Source: Neofusicoccum parvum (taxonomy: Eukaryota > Ascomycota > Dothideomycetes > Botryosphaeriales > Botryosphaeriaceae). From it: DNA of 64,000 bases. The notes below the pieces were generated by a model that made no database searches, had not been told where the DNA came from, and saw only the letters and a list, made by a program, of their open reading frames with translations. Shown here one piece after another: positions 43,522 to 54,197 of this stretch. Made by a program: the position numbers and the translations under genes. The stretch spans positions 1,612,001 to 1,676,000 of the forward strand of contig CP087207.1 in NCBI GenBank assembly GCA_020912385.1. Reading direction: 5' to 3'. Each line of letters begins with the position of its first letter. The first letter of the stretch is position 1.

Positions 43522-45206
43522 TTATCTTCTTACTGGTGTCAATTTGACGAAAAGAGGTTTCTTTTCCCAGACCGTGAAAACTTTCTGGTCACTCCAATCC
43601 TCAGACTCGGGCATCAGCTCCAGATCAAAATTCCAAAGAAGCTCCGTCATGATAAGGCGCATTTCCATGTACGCCAGGCTGCAACGAGTGTAAGCTTGAC
43701 TTCACAGTACACGAGGACAGCTGAACATACTTGCGGCCGATACAATTCCTAGGTCCGAATGAGAATGGCTGCAATGCCTCCCTCTGGTCATTGCTCCAGC
43801 GCTGATCGTCTTTGTCAAGGAACCGTTCGGGTCGGAATTGATCAGGTTGGTGAAAGTTGTTGGGAGAGCGGAACATGGCATATTGATTGATACCAACCAT
43901 CGCATCGCCGGGTACGTAACGTCCGGCAATCGTGGCGCCTTGGCGCGGCAGGCGCCGTGGGTGGTTGTTGGCGGCCGGCGGGTACATCCGGAGAGATTCG
44001 TCGAGGAAAGCGAACAGGTACTTTAGTTCGGCGATGCGCTGCAGCGTTATCTCGCTGCGGCTTTGAAAAGCCGAACGAATCTCCCCCGTAACCCTCGCGT
44101 ATACGCTTTTATCAGAGAGTAGATAAAACGTAGCTCCACTAAGCAGAGTTGCGGTAGTCTCGCTTCCAGCTACGACAAGTGTTGGACCGTTGCTGATCAG
44201 GTCTTCGAGATCCAAGACGCCTTTTTCCTCCGCAGTCAGGAGGGGCGTCATGAAATCCGTGTAGTCCAGATTCCTTGCTCTGCGTCGCAGGACTTTCTCC
44301 TTAGTCAGCTGCCAGTTGTCGTCTTTCTTTCTCCGCAGCGAATCTGGTATAAGACGTTGGAGAAACCCTGCGATACTTCCATGGAATCGATTGAGAGCAC
44401 GTAAGAACGTGATGAACTTGATGGTGTCGTAGATAAGGGAGACCCAGGGATGGTAAGCTGAGCTGGAAAGACAGTCGAATGGTTCCGCAAATGCGAGGTG
44501 GCCAATGATGTCAAAAGTTGTGAACTGTAGTACTCAGCATCTATACACGGATTCAACCGGGAGGATTTCCGTGGACTGACATTGTACCAGTTGACGAGAT
44601 CAAGGGCTTTAGGCCCGCTTTCGCTATGTTCACGTAGTCTTTCAATCAACATATGCACGTACGAGTGCAGGACTTGCTCCTGCTCTCGAAGTGATTTGTC
44701 CGAAAAGGCGTGTGAAAGAAGGCGGCGAAGCGCAGCATGCTGCTCGCGATTTGCGTGGATGATACTCGGATGCGCATGGCCCTCGAAGTTTTGCGATGGA
44801 TCTTTCGCAAATTCGGGAACACCAAGACGGTGGCCGTAGATATCCTTCCAAGCTCGCACATCTGTGTAACTGAGCTCATTCGGAGCAATTCGCACAACCG
44901 GGCCATATTGCCGATGGAGGCTATGGATGACAAAGGGAAGGTCTCCCTTGAACACATGAAGCTGGTACCAGAGGATACTTGCTCCAGTATACCAAGGACC
45001 AGGATACGAGCGCAGGGGGTGAAAAAAGAGATTATAAAGAGTCAAAAGGCAGAATGCGCCCACGGCCTGCAGTGATGAACCATCACAACTCTAAATAAAA
45101 CTGGACGGATATTACTTACAAATACCGTGGCGGCGAGAAGGAGCCAAACAAGATCGAGCGGGAGCATGCTTGGGCGAAGAAGGCGCTGAACCAGTGCGGA
45201 CATCAT
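43522..45206 (-). CDS. Cytochrome P450 monooxygenase, CYP65-like
   Basis: Four exons, 45206-45120, 45066-44581, 44524-43731 and 43678-43522, all GT-AG and in phase, give 507 aa. An N-terminal membrane anchor (LDLVWLLLAATVFAVGAFCL) is followed by the proline hinge FHPLRSYPGPW. Helix I has AGSETT (310-315), the K-helix ExxR is Glu367/Arg370 in DESLRMYPP, the meander has FRPERFL, and the heme-binding loop is PFSFGPRNCIG with Cys452. The following NLAYMEMRLIMTELL is typical of the CYP65/isotrichodermin-hydroxylase-like group of fungal secondary-metabolism P450s. All catalytic residues are present, so the enzyme looks functional. Substrate is unknown; no polyketide, peptide or terpene synthase is in the window. 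An in-frame ORF extends upstream of the chosen start, but 45206 gives a normal anchor. Confidence 0.92.
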
Positions 45207-45989
45207 GACTCCTGGGGACCCAATAACTTGATATATCTGGGAGTCGGCAGGAACTCGGGTAAAAATGTCCCGTTCTCCGGTGCACAAATGGACGGCTCGG
45301 AAGTGAGCGATCGGGTACAATTCTACGGCGCAGCCTATAAGGCGTTGAGTAAGCAAGTTGCTTGTTTGGGAAGTTGGAGCGTTCATCCGGACGGCTTTGC
45401 CATTTCATTTTGCATCCGGAAATATGCTCCGAATACCCACAAAGATATGCGCGTGTTGCAATAATTTCCGAACTGGTATCGTCTCTCACGTTATTCAGCC
45501 TACTTTTACCCTCATGCCGCTTCATTCATCTTGCACCTTGGCCTTGTGGCCCTCTATCAATAGAGAGCTCAATAGTTATATACCGAGACAGGGCGATGGT
45601 GAAGAGCACATAGTGAGAGAAAGATAAAGTGATAAGCAGTATAGTAGGATGTGGGCAAAGAAAATAGTAAAACGGAGGATAAGAAGCCAGCAAGACCCTT
45701 GAACGATCCCTCAAAACGAGAATGCGCGATTGAGTTTAAATGAAAAGATGACTTTCATGAAATTCGTAGTCCATGCTTTTATTTCTCTTTCCACGAGTAA
45801 AAAGAAAAAAAGGAATACGCGAAAGTCTCATGCTCGCGCGAAGCCATGCTGTCCAACCATAAGAAAAGCCTGCCCATCCTATCCCATCTCGTACCATCAG
45901 ACGTCCGAACGTACTCATACAAACGCCACAATCTTAGCCAATACCGGAGAACCCTACCTTACCCCTCATGAAGACATTTAAACCCCCGC
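45207..45989. other. Promoter of the P450 and 3' flank of GYP7
   Basis: AT-rich sequence with no recognised gene. A TATATAA-like element on the minus strand at about 45,575-45,582 is roughly 370 bp upstream of the P450 start, farther than expected. Confidence 0.45.
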
Positions 45990-48874
45990 CTACTCTCCTT
46001 CCTCGACACTTTTCGGCGCCGCTGGTTGCTGATGTAGAGTTCCTTCCGTATTCTGTTTTTTCTCCAGCTTCGGGACCTTCCTGCTCAGCAGCTCTCTCAG
46101 CTCGTCACTGATGACTTTTGGCCTATCGTCCTCCACCTCGGTGCTTTGTTGCTTGCCCTTTCCATTTCTGGTTTCTGATGCACCTGCTGAGCTGCCTGAT
46201 GCAGTCGCAGAGCTGTTAGCGGCGCTGCCATTTCGCTGGGCATTTAACGCGGCAATACGACCAAAGGGGTTGAAATCGAACGCTGGTGGCGGAATCATGG
46301 GCTTGGGCTTACGTTGGCGGACGTTCGATGGGATAGGTAGGCTGCTGTTGTTATTCTTACGGTCCACAGCCTCGATGGTACGCTGGAAACGGCGGAAGAG
46401 TGCCTCGGCGCGGACGAGGGTGGACTGAAGGTCGATTGTTCCCGAAAGCTCGTTCACTAAGGTATGTTAGTTTGGACTCAAGAACAATAATGAGCGCAAT
46501 GAGAGGTTGCAACTTACCGTACTTCAGAACCTCATCGAAGGCCGTCAAGTGTTCCATGATTACGTCTCGATGCCTCTCAAGAATTGCCAGAGCGATAAAC
46601 AGGTGGAAGTTGCCTGAGAGATAATCTGTCCAGAGGCCCTCCCATAAGCGCAGCACATCCTGCCACTCAAACTCGCGCTTGTACCAAACGAGTAGCATGC
46701 GGAAAAAGAAGAAGAAGTTTGTGCTGTCGGCAGACTGTAGGTGTAGGTATAGCTTCGGGTCTAGAAGTTGGACAAGGTGATCCAGAGTGAGAAGTTGCTT
46801 CCGCATGCCTGATTGGTCTCGGAGGAAGTTTCGTTCCTAACTGATATTAGCTGGGCAAAGCCATGAAGAACCCGGCGTAGAGCTTACCATTCGCTCCATA
46901 AATCCAACAAAGCCCCAGAACGCTACCGCATCATCTTGCATCACTGCATAGATTGGGGCCAGAAGATCGCTCATGCCCTGCACATACCCGAGATCCTTGT
47001 TATACTCGTTATAAGTGAGAAGCATGTCCTTCATCTGCTCGAGATGGACATTCGTTCCGACGTCAGCAAAAGGCGAGTCTGGATCCGGGTGAGGGATATC
47101 CTCGCCAGCGAAGACGTCGATGTTGCGGTCTGTTCTGTGCACATCCTTCTCTACCGCGCGAACACCCAGAAATGGGCAAAAGTCAGCCTGGTGCAAATAG
47201 GATGACAGCGTAGGGGATGTATACCTATCCGGATCTTCTGCTCACGGAACCATTCGGACTCCTCAGCAGTATTCTGGCCCTCGACCATGCGCTCCCACCA
47301 GGCACCCTTCAGTCTGATATACTCATCGCGCAAGCTGTTCATCTTCGCCTGTCGTTCTTCCGACGTGCTGTCCCACTCAAAGACCTCGAGCAAGAACAGC
47401 CAAGCTTCCTTGCGGACGCCGTCGTCAGGATCTAACCCACCGTGGAAGATACGTTCTTTGACTTCATCCGCAGTGATCTGCAACTTCCCGGTGTGCGGGT
47501 CAAAGAAGCCCTTCCATTCCTCCATGGTCACGGGCTTCCTTCGTTCGCTCATCGACAAGTTGCCTGCTTCCATTTCCAGAATCTCAAACTCCCCGACGGC
47601 GCTGTCTTCCATTTCGAGCACATCCTGAGCAGTCCAGATGCGTTGCTTCCGCTCCTTCTCACTTTGCTCCGCAATGCCCATTGCCCACCGAGCAAGGTAG
47701 ATGCGCGCACTGTCAAACTCCTCCTGTAACCTCTCGACCTCAGGACTCTTCATCAGCTGCCTGATCTGCGGGGGAACCTTCGGGTTCTCTGCCACAGCCT
47801 GTGCGGTACGGCGGGTGAAGGTGGTGACCTGGCTCATCTTCTCCAAAAAGTTCCAGCGCGCCGACTTGAGCGCCGACATGACGGGATCCATCCCGCCATC
47901 TCTCTTCGCGCCAGCCGGCGAGCCCGAGGAGCCGCCTTCGCCCGACGAGCCAGGCGGCGTCTTGTTCGTCTTGACGGTGGTCGGCTTCGTGCCAAACGAC
48001 AGCAGGTCCTCCTCGCTCGGCTCGATCAGGTAGATGCTGGGCTCGGCAGCCGACTTCACGACGTTGACGTACCGCTTCAGCCAGCGCAGCACCTCGTCGC
48101 CTCCCCAGAACATGCCGCCACCGTCGCCGAACGGGTCGAAGCTCTCCCGGGCCAGCTTCTTGCGCTGCATGATGGTCGACTGGCACTCGCTGTCGTGGAA
48201 GAACAGCGCCGGGAAGCTGTCGCCAGCGCGCGTGTTGATGACCACGCTGCCAAACCACCATCCTATGCTCGGCGGCCGCACCAGGAGCGAGAAAATCTCG
48301 CTGACTGGTACGGCGAAGGCATACGTGCCGATAGCACTGCTGTGTGTTGTGGTGGTCGGTGGCGGCGGGACGAGGTAGGATTGCCTAGGCGGGGACGAAG
48401 AGTCTGAAAGATCAACTTTCACGTAGGTGTCGTAGGCATCGCCAAGTGCGGACTCGGGGAGCCAGGAGAGGAGGAGGGAGGAGGCGGCGACAGATTTGGC
48501 GGATGATGATGACGTAGGGCGGGCGTCGTTGGTTACGGGAGATTTTTGTTGAACCAGGGCAATAAAACCGGGGATGTTGTCTTTCGCGGAGGGTGTAGGA
48601 TGGACATAAACCTATTGAATCGGCTGTCAGAGTGGTGTGCACAGGGTGCAGCAGTGCTGCCTAGAGCTGCGCCGTTCTTTGACGGCGGGCGGCGAGGCAA
48701 TCTCACCTTGCTCTTCGAGTACAACAGCTTCACACCCCTTCCACTGCTAGAGTGGAGGATAGTGTTGTAATCTCCCTCCTCGTCGTCGCTCATGTCGTAG
48801 AATGAAGCTGTGGGAGACGGCGGACTGGGGCGCGCTTGGTCGGGCTTGGTCGGCGGCGGAGAGGAAGAGCCCAT
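45990..48874 (-). CDS. GYP7: TBC-domain Rab GTPase-activating protein Gyp7
   Basis: Five exons, 48874-48707, 48611-47225, 47150-46888, 46836-46518 and 46456-45990, give about 867 aa. The N-terminal region contains the Gyp7-type lipid/Rab-binding domain (YSKSKVYVHPTPSAKDNIPG, then SIGWWFGSVVINTRAGDSFP and FFHDSE), which marks this subfamily. The TBC domain begins near residue 420 (LDPDDGVRKEAWLFLLEVF). Its catalytic pair is visible: the arginine finger Arg524 in KDVHRTDRN and the glutamine finger Gln576 in LGYVQGMSDLLAPIY. The arginine finger is restored only by splicing exon 2 to exon 3. Gyp7 accelerates GTP hydrolysis by the vacuolar Rab Ypt7, controlling endosome-vacuole fusion. The C-terminal 150 residues are disordered. 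Confidence 0.94.
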
Positions 48875-49538
48875 GTTTTACGCGGGCAATAAGTGATGCC
48901 TAGTGATTGACGCGTCACACGGCGCGGCGCGTGGTAGTGGCAGGAACTGGTTCAGGCGGGCGCTGCCTGGCGGTCATACGGGCGTGGGTGGTTGCGCTGG
49001 GTGGAGTGCGCGGACTGGAGGTGCCGGGTAGCAGGGCTCCTGCCTGTCCGGATGACGCAGATCGCGGGGAGATGTGGCGCAGCAGGGTGGCGTCGCAGCG
49101 GCGAGTGGTGAGAGCGCGTACACGCTCCACGCCTCCGCGCTCGCCGCTTTCCACTGCTGGAAATCTCACTCGCAAACGCCGACCTAGAATCCAGCCGAAG
49201 CCATTCGAAGTGTGTGTAATAGTCTAGATTTGGCGGATTCCCGCCCCCTAGCAAATGCTTTCCCGAGTGTATACAGACCAATTATTACCTCCGTAGACCT
49301 CCTCGGCCTGCTCCAGCCCACGCGTGACAGCCGGCGCAAGCCCGGCTGTGGTTCAGAAATCGCAGTCCCAGAAAGCATGTCCCAAAGCCATGCGCGTAGC
49401 ACAAAGATGCCCCAATGTATCCCTGACCGGAGCTCCCTTTGACGCCAACAATGAGCCCCGCTGAACGCTTTACAACCGCTGCCAATGTCCCCGCAACAAC
49501 CGCCTTCGATCGAGTTCGCAAAAGGATACGTCGCCCGC
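48875..49538. other. Intergenic region
   Basis: GYP7 promoter and MSO1 3' flank. No gene was recognised. Confidence 0.5.
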
Positions 49539-49595
49539 TTATCTGTACGCTCTAGGCCCGCTAGGCAGTCCGATTCGCCCTCGGCCGCTGCCGCT

Positions 49596-49627
<32 letters not shown>

Positions 49628-50348
49628 TTCCTTCGTCATGACTACCGCCGGCCCATCTACCGCTGGGGTTAGCACTGATTGATCTCTCGAACGGGTCTCT
49701 GCCTCCTGCCATCTGGATGCCTGGTGAACCTGCCGGACTGCTGCTGCCTGAACCCGTGGGGCCTGGACTGCCCGACCTGCCCGAGCCCCACAGCCGCGCC
49801 TTCAACCTGTCCTGGGCCGAGCCGCTGCCCGCGCTGCTGGGCGGCTGCGAGTCGAACGACGGGCGGCCCTGCGAGAACGAGCTCTGGTAGCTGCCCGCGC
49901 GCTGGCTGGGCAGCGGCCGCCCTGCTCCACCCCCTCCTCCTCCTCCTCCCTGGCTGGGCTCTGGCTGGAGGAAGCCGCCCCTCCCGGCGCCGGCGCCTCC
50001 CCTCGGCGGCGCCCTGCTCCTCAGCGACCCCGGCTGTGGCGGCGGCGTCTGCGAGGCCGGCGGATCCCACAGGTCGCTGAGCCCGCCTCTGCTAGGCGGG
50101 GCCTGGCCGGCGGCGGGGCCGGTCGACCGCACGAATTGCTGCGTGGGCGCGGGCGAGGGCGCGCGTGGGTCGGGGGGCAGCCACGGAGGGAAGGGGCGAC
50201 CCTTCTCCTGGTAGTATGCGCGCAGCACGCGGGAAATGTGCGTGTCGTCTTCGGTGTCGCCGTCGGCTTCGTTGTCGAGGAGGTTGCGACGCAGCGAGTT
50301 GTAGCGCGATGTGGTGGTGGTGAGCAGGTTCGAGAAGTAGGACGACAT
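49539..50348 (-). CDS. MSO1: Mso1-like Sec1-binding protein
   Basis: A single-exon ORF of 269 aa. The conserved part is the first 65 residues: SSYFSNLLTTTTSRYNSLRR, then HISRVLRAYYQEKGRPFPPW and LPPDPR. This is the Sec1-binding region of Mso1, a small partner of the SM protein Sec1 that promotes SNARE assembly during exocytosis at the plasma membrane. The remainder is low complexity, rich in Gly, Pro, Ser and Gln, including a run of ten glycines encoded by a GCC/CCG repeat. The tail diverges quickly in this family, so its length is not diagnostic. No intron is required. Confidence 0.85.
49596..49627. repeat. GCC/CCG trinucleotide repeat in MSO1
   Basis: About ten tandem CCG units on the plus strand, read as glycine codons in MSO1 on the minus strand. 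Likely length-variable between strains. Confidence 0.85.
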
Positions 50349-51521
50349 GGTGGGCGCGGGTGCGACGCTCGCCCGCGTGAGGGTTCTGGGGATCGGGGTC
50401 GGTGTCGGTGTCGGGGAAGCGGTGTGTGGTTGCAGTGGGAGTTGCGGAGGGCCTGGCGGCGGGAGGAGGGGCCAGCCAAGACGGCGGGCGTGAAGCGCTC
50501 GATGCTCAATGCGCGACCCAAGTCCGTTTCAGCGCCGGAGCTGCAATTTCGATTTCTGCGCCGTGGATGTTTGTTTGCAAGGCGCGAGCGGCTGAGGCTC
50601 TGGGGCGTGTTTTCTGAGCTGCAGGTCGCAGGGAGGAGAAGGTAGTGCCCGGCCGGCTTTCTTTATCGCTCTCCCTGACGATGCCCGACCAAGGTGCCAC
50701 CAGCCACACCCATCACGTGTTTCACAGCTGCTTTTCAAACGTACGTGATACACCTGCATTCGCCAGCTTCCAGCTCTCGCTCGCGCTCGAATCGGACCGG
50801 CCTTATCGCTGTTCTTCTCGAGTCAGCTTCCTCTCGCTGTACTCGCGGCCATGGGCAGGCAAGCAATCTATCCACGGCCATTGCAGCAGATCCCTGCACA
50901 CATCAAAGGGTGGTTGGTGCAAATTTCACTCCACGTCATCCACCCAGCGTAGCACAGAACTACTACCTGAGGTCTTTGTTTCAGGGCCACTGAAAGAATT
51001 GTACCGCCGTTTCTCGAGTCGTCTCAGAAGCTGCCAGCTTGGCTGTGAGGAGCAAGCGCCACAATGATGCTCCACAGCCCTAGAGCCTTTCCTAACAAGA
51101 CTGCCTACATAACCGTGCGGGAAGCTTGTAGCATTGAAGGCAGATCGCTTTTCCTCCACACCATTTTCTGCCGTCACACCTGATTGGCCGTCAGAACTCT
51201 TCTAGCCTTTGGGCAGCGAATCACGTTCGATGAACAACACCGAGCAGCTGGTTATCCGTTCTCTTAGACGCGCATACGTGATTTGTACACTTGCATCCGC
51301 TAGCTTTCGGTACTCTCGCTATATTGCCATTTCTTTAATTTGAACCACGAGGCATTGCCAGTTTGAAGGTCTCAGATCAAACCCATCAGAGCCACATTCA
51401 CTTTTGCCCCCATTCAACCTTCAACGCCAGCTCCGGAATGTGAAGCACGAAGAACCAGCCGTTTCGAGCCAAGCACTGTTAATACACCAGAGAATCTCCA
51501 CCCTCAATCGTTTTCTAATAT
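50349..51521. other. Intergenic region between MSO1 and CDC123
   Basis: About 1.2 kb with the MSO1 promoter next to 50,349 and the 3' flank of CDC123 at the other end. No ORF has a recognisable domain. Confidence 0.5.
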
Positions 51522-52926
51522 CTACGCTTCGTCATCAGAGCTGTCGTAATTCGCGTCAGCCGCCTGCTCCCTCGCTAGAATCTCCTTCCACCTCTCCGCA
51601 AACTCCCGCATGCCGCCCTCGCCCGCGTTGCTCGCGTCCACGACATCCTTCGGCAGCTTGTGTGCACTGTACGCGGGCGAGGCGAACGAGTACGCCTCCG
51701 GATCATCCTTCTTGACAAGCCGCAGCTCCGGTATCCAGATCTCCTCGTCCGCTTCTTCATCGTCGTCCGAATGACCTGGGGTGGCGGTGTCGGCATCGGA
51801 GTCGTCGGCGTCCTCGTTGGCGGTCCCTGATGGTGATGTCGGCGTGGGCTGCTGCGCAGGCCGCAACTGGAGCCGCACGAATCCCTCCTTCTCCTCCTCG
51901 TCTTTTTCCTTCTTCATCTTCGCCTCGAACTCCTCAGGCCCAGACATAGTCAGGAGCTCCAGCCAGGAGAAGAGCAAAGGGTCTGTCCGCTGCGCCCAGG
52001 GGTTGATGTCGATGAGCCAGACCTTGTCGTGTTTCGGCGGGATGTATACATCAAACACAAAGTTCGGGTCTGGGAAGCTGGCGCAAAGGTGCTCGTTGAA
52101 GAAGGACTGGATGACAGAGCGTAGCTGCCCTATCATCGGCGAGAGGAATTCGTAGTGATTAGGGTCGCGCTGTGTGATGGCGAGAAGGCGGCGGTGTCGT
52201 ACGAAGCAGCGGAATTCGACGGAGGGGTTGATCATGAAGAACTTGCGGAGTACGAGGTGGTAGGGGATTTCCGGGTCTATGGCGCTGCTGCTGCCTTCTC
52301 GCAAGGCCTTGGTGTCCTCATCGTCGTCGTCTGTGTCAGCGAATGCATGCTCGAGGTCGTGCGTCACGAAGTCGGAGCTCTTCAGCATCATGTATACGTC
52401 GCTGGGACTCCGGCAGTCCATGGTGTTGGTGGCGTTGATCCATGTCGCGTCTTTAGGCGCAGACCAGTTCAACTTGGGGCACACCTTGCCGCCTAGTTCG
52501 GCGATTGTTTCACGTATGGCGCTGTGGATCTCGGGCCACTCGCGAGAGGGGTCGGCATCTTCATCGTCGTCGTCGTCGTCGTCAGGGTTCTCGGTGGAGG
52601 AAAAGATGCCGCTGTCGTCGTCGGACCAGTCGCGGCGCGGACCTTCGTCGTCTGGTGGGAGGACAATGCCATCGGCGCGTAGGTAGTCGAGGAAGGATCG
52701 TGAAAGCGGTATCAGGCGGGCTTTGGGGGTGAACTTGCGGTATCTGCGCAGGAATGCCACTCGTTAGCCGAAGAGTCACTCGGAGTCGGGCGGCGGGGCA
52801 AACTGACTTGGGATGCCAGGCGTGGAAGGAGCAGTTGAGAATGTGCTGCTTGGTGACTGGCGGGAAGGGAAGACGCGTTAGAGGCGCAGCTGCGGAAGAA
52901 GCTTGGGGTTCCTCGAACTCGACCAT
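51522..52926 (-). CDS. CDC123: Cell division cycle protein 123 (eIF2 assembly chaperone)
   Basis: Exons 52926-52808 and 52743-51522 (donor GTCAGT, acceptor GCAG, phase 2) give 446 aa. Cdc123 has an ATP-grasp fold and assembles the translation factor eIF2 by binding eIF2-gamma. Diagnostic motifs: [20 protein letters not shown] at the splice junction; [47 protein letters not shown]; and the metal/ATP site [20 protein letters not shown] followed by [13 protein letters not shown]. Acidic low-complexity insertions (a run of Asp near residue 95, and 320-360) are lineage-specific. It is divergently arranged with CWC21, with 219 bp between the start codons. Confidence 0.95.
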
Positions 52927-53145
52927 TGTTGCTTGCTTGAGCACAGTGTGGTTGACGCGGCGCAAAAAGTTGAGTCGCGCGCTCACAGAGAAGCGTCATC
53001 GCGGGGCAAAATGACTCGCGCCGCCGTCGGGCCCGTCGAGCGCCGACGACGCGCTCTCCTCCTCCGCAACACCACCGGCTCCCGCAAATCCACCGTCTAC
53101 GCGCTGTCCTACGACCGCAGGATCCACGAGAGCTTTCGCGATACC
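52927..53145. promoter_or_regulatory. Shared divergent promoter of CDC123 and CWC21
   Basis: Only 219 bp separate the two start codons, so both genes must draw on this stretch. No TATA box is evident. ORFs reading through it are extensions of CWC21 upstream of its family start. Confidence 0.6.
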
Positions 53146-53755
53146 ATGTCTTCGAACGTCGGCCTCACCACGCCCCGCGGCAGCGGCACGTCGGGCTACG
53201 TCCAGCGCAACCTGTCGCTCCTCAAGCCGCGCGACCAGGCCGCGCCGTACACCAAGGACTACGACCAGATCAAGCAGTACCGCCACCGCCAACCCGATAA
53301 GGAAATTCTCGAGCACGACCGCAAGCGCGAGATCGAAGTCAAGGTCTTCGAGTTGCGCGACCGCCTGGAGGACGAGGGGTCAGTTTCCGATCGCAACGTG
53401 CGCTGCCGCGTCGCGACATTGAAGGCTGACGTTTTCTCTGCGCAGTGTCGATGAGGACGATATAGACGACCAGTGCGACGCCCTCCGCAAGAAACTCCAG
53501 AAGGAAGCCGACTCATCGAATGAGCGCTTGGACAAGTCAAAAGCTCGCCATCTCAAGCAACATCAGGTCCACGAGCTTGCCGCTGCTAAGATCGAAGAGA
53601 GCGAGAAGCTGAGGAAGGCGTTGGGTATCAGCGAGGATTACCAGGAGGGAAGCCATTGGAAGAGGCAGGAGGAGAGGTTACGCGAGGCTATGAGGAAGGA
53701 CGCCGATGAGGAGGTTGAGAGGGTGAAGGAGGAAGATCGCCGGAGACTGGATTAG
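53146..53755 (+). CDS. CWC21: Pre-mRNA splicing factor Cwc21 (cwf21 domain, SRm300 N-terminal homologue)
   Basis: Exons 53146-53378 and 53446-53755 (donor GTCAGT, acceptor GCAG, phase 2) give 180 aa. The protein starts MSSNVGLTTPRGSGTSGYVQ and continues RNLSLLKPRD, which is nearly invariant from fungi to human SRRM2. The cwf21 domain follows (EILEHDRKREIEVKVFELRD and, after the splice, VDEDDIDDQCDALRKKL). Cwc21 sits in the catalytic spliceosome near Prp8 and Snu114. The C-terminal half is charged coiled coil. The ORF is open upstream to 52,903, but the family start is unambiguous. Shares its promoter with CDC123. Confidence 0.95.
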
Positions 53756-54197
53756 GCGATGCGTTAACTTGATACCACCGCACTGTGACTCTGCACGGGA
53801 GGGGCGTTGCTCTACATGGCATGGCGTTATGGCTGGCATCACAAAATACATGGGATATGTATTATTGACTTTTTGATTCAGAATTCGTAAGGCTCGTATA
53901 CTAAAGTCGCTGACTATCTGTCTGGTACGCGCTTTTGGAGGTCCTCGACTTTGTCCCTTATCCGGAGTGCTGCTCTACCCAAATAAGGGAATTGAAGCAT
54001 TCGTCCAGATAGCTTCGATACGTGTTCTAAGGCACGTTGGCGTCTGCACCAACGCCTCAAACCTCCATCGCTAAGCGTACTTTTGGCTCAGTCGGTCCTG
54101 TGGGAGGGAGGACTGTTCTTAACGCTAGTCTTCGACTGAAGCATCTCTCTATCATTTCTATGGTATCCCGTTCTCGATGCATGCCACAACTCCGGCT
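53756..54197. other. Intergenic region containing a palindromic repeat copy
   Basis: Convergent 3' flanks of CWC21 and the next minus-strand gene. It contains a copy of the dispersed palindromic element at 53,959-54,010; nothing else was recognised. Confidence 0.5.
53959..54010. repeat. Dispersed palindromic element, copy A
   Basis: GGGAATTGAAGCATTCGTCC (53,987 on) matches the core found at 59.2 and 61.2 kb, in the orientation TTGAAGCATT. A degenerate inverted partner (TATCCGGAGTGCTGCTC) lies just before it, making an imperfect palindrome. Confidence 0.6.

Noticed and set aside
33000..46000. A present-day secondary metabolite gene cluster (GH31, dehydrogenase, FAD hydroxylase, P450)
   Set aside because: No backbone synthase, transporter or cluster-type transcription factor is present; grouping would rest on proximity alone.
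52903..53145. In-frame upstream extension of CWC21
   Set aside because: The family begins exactly at MSSNVGLTTPRGSG; the extension is Arg-rich and lies in the shared promoter.
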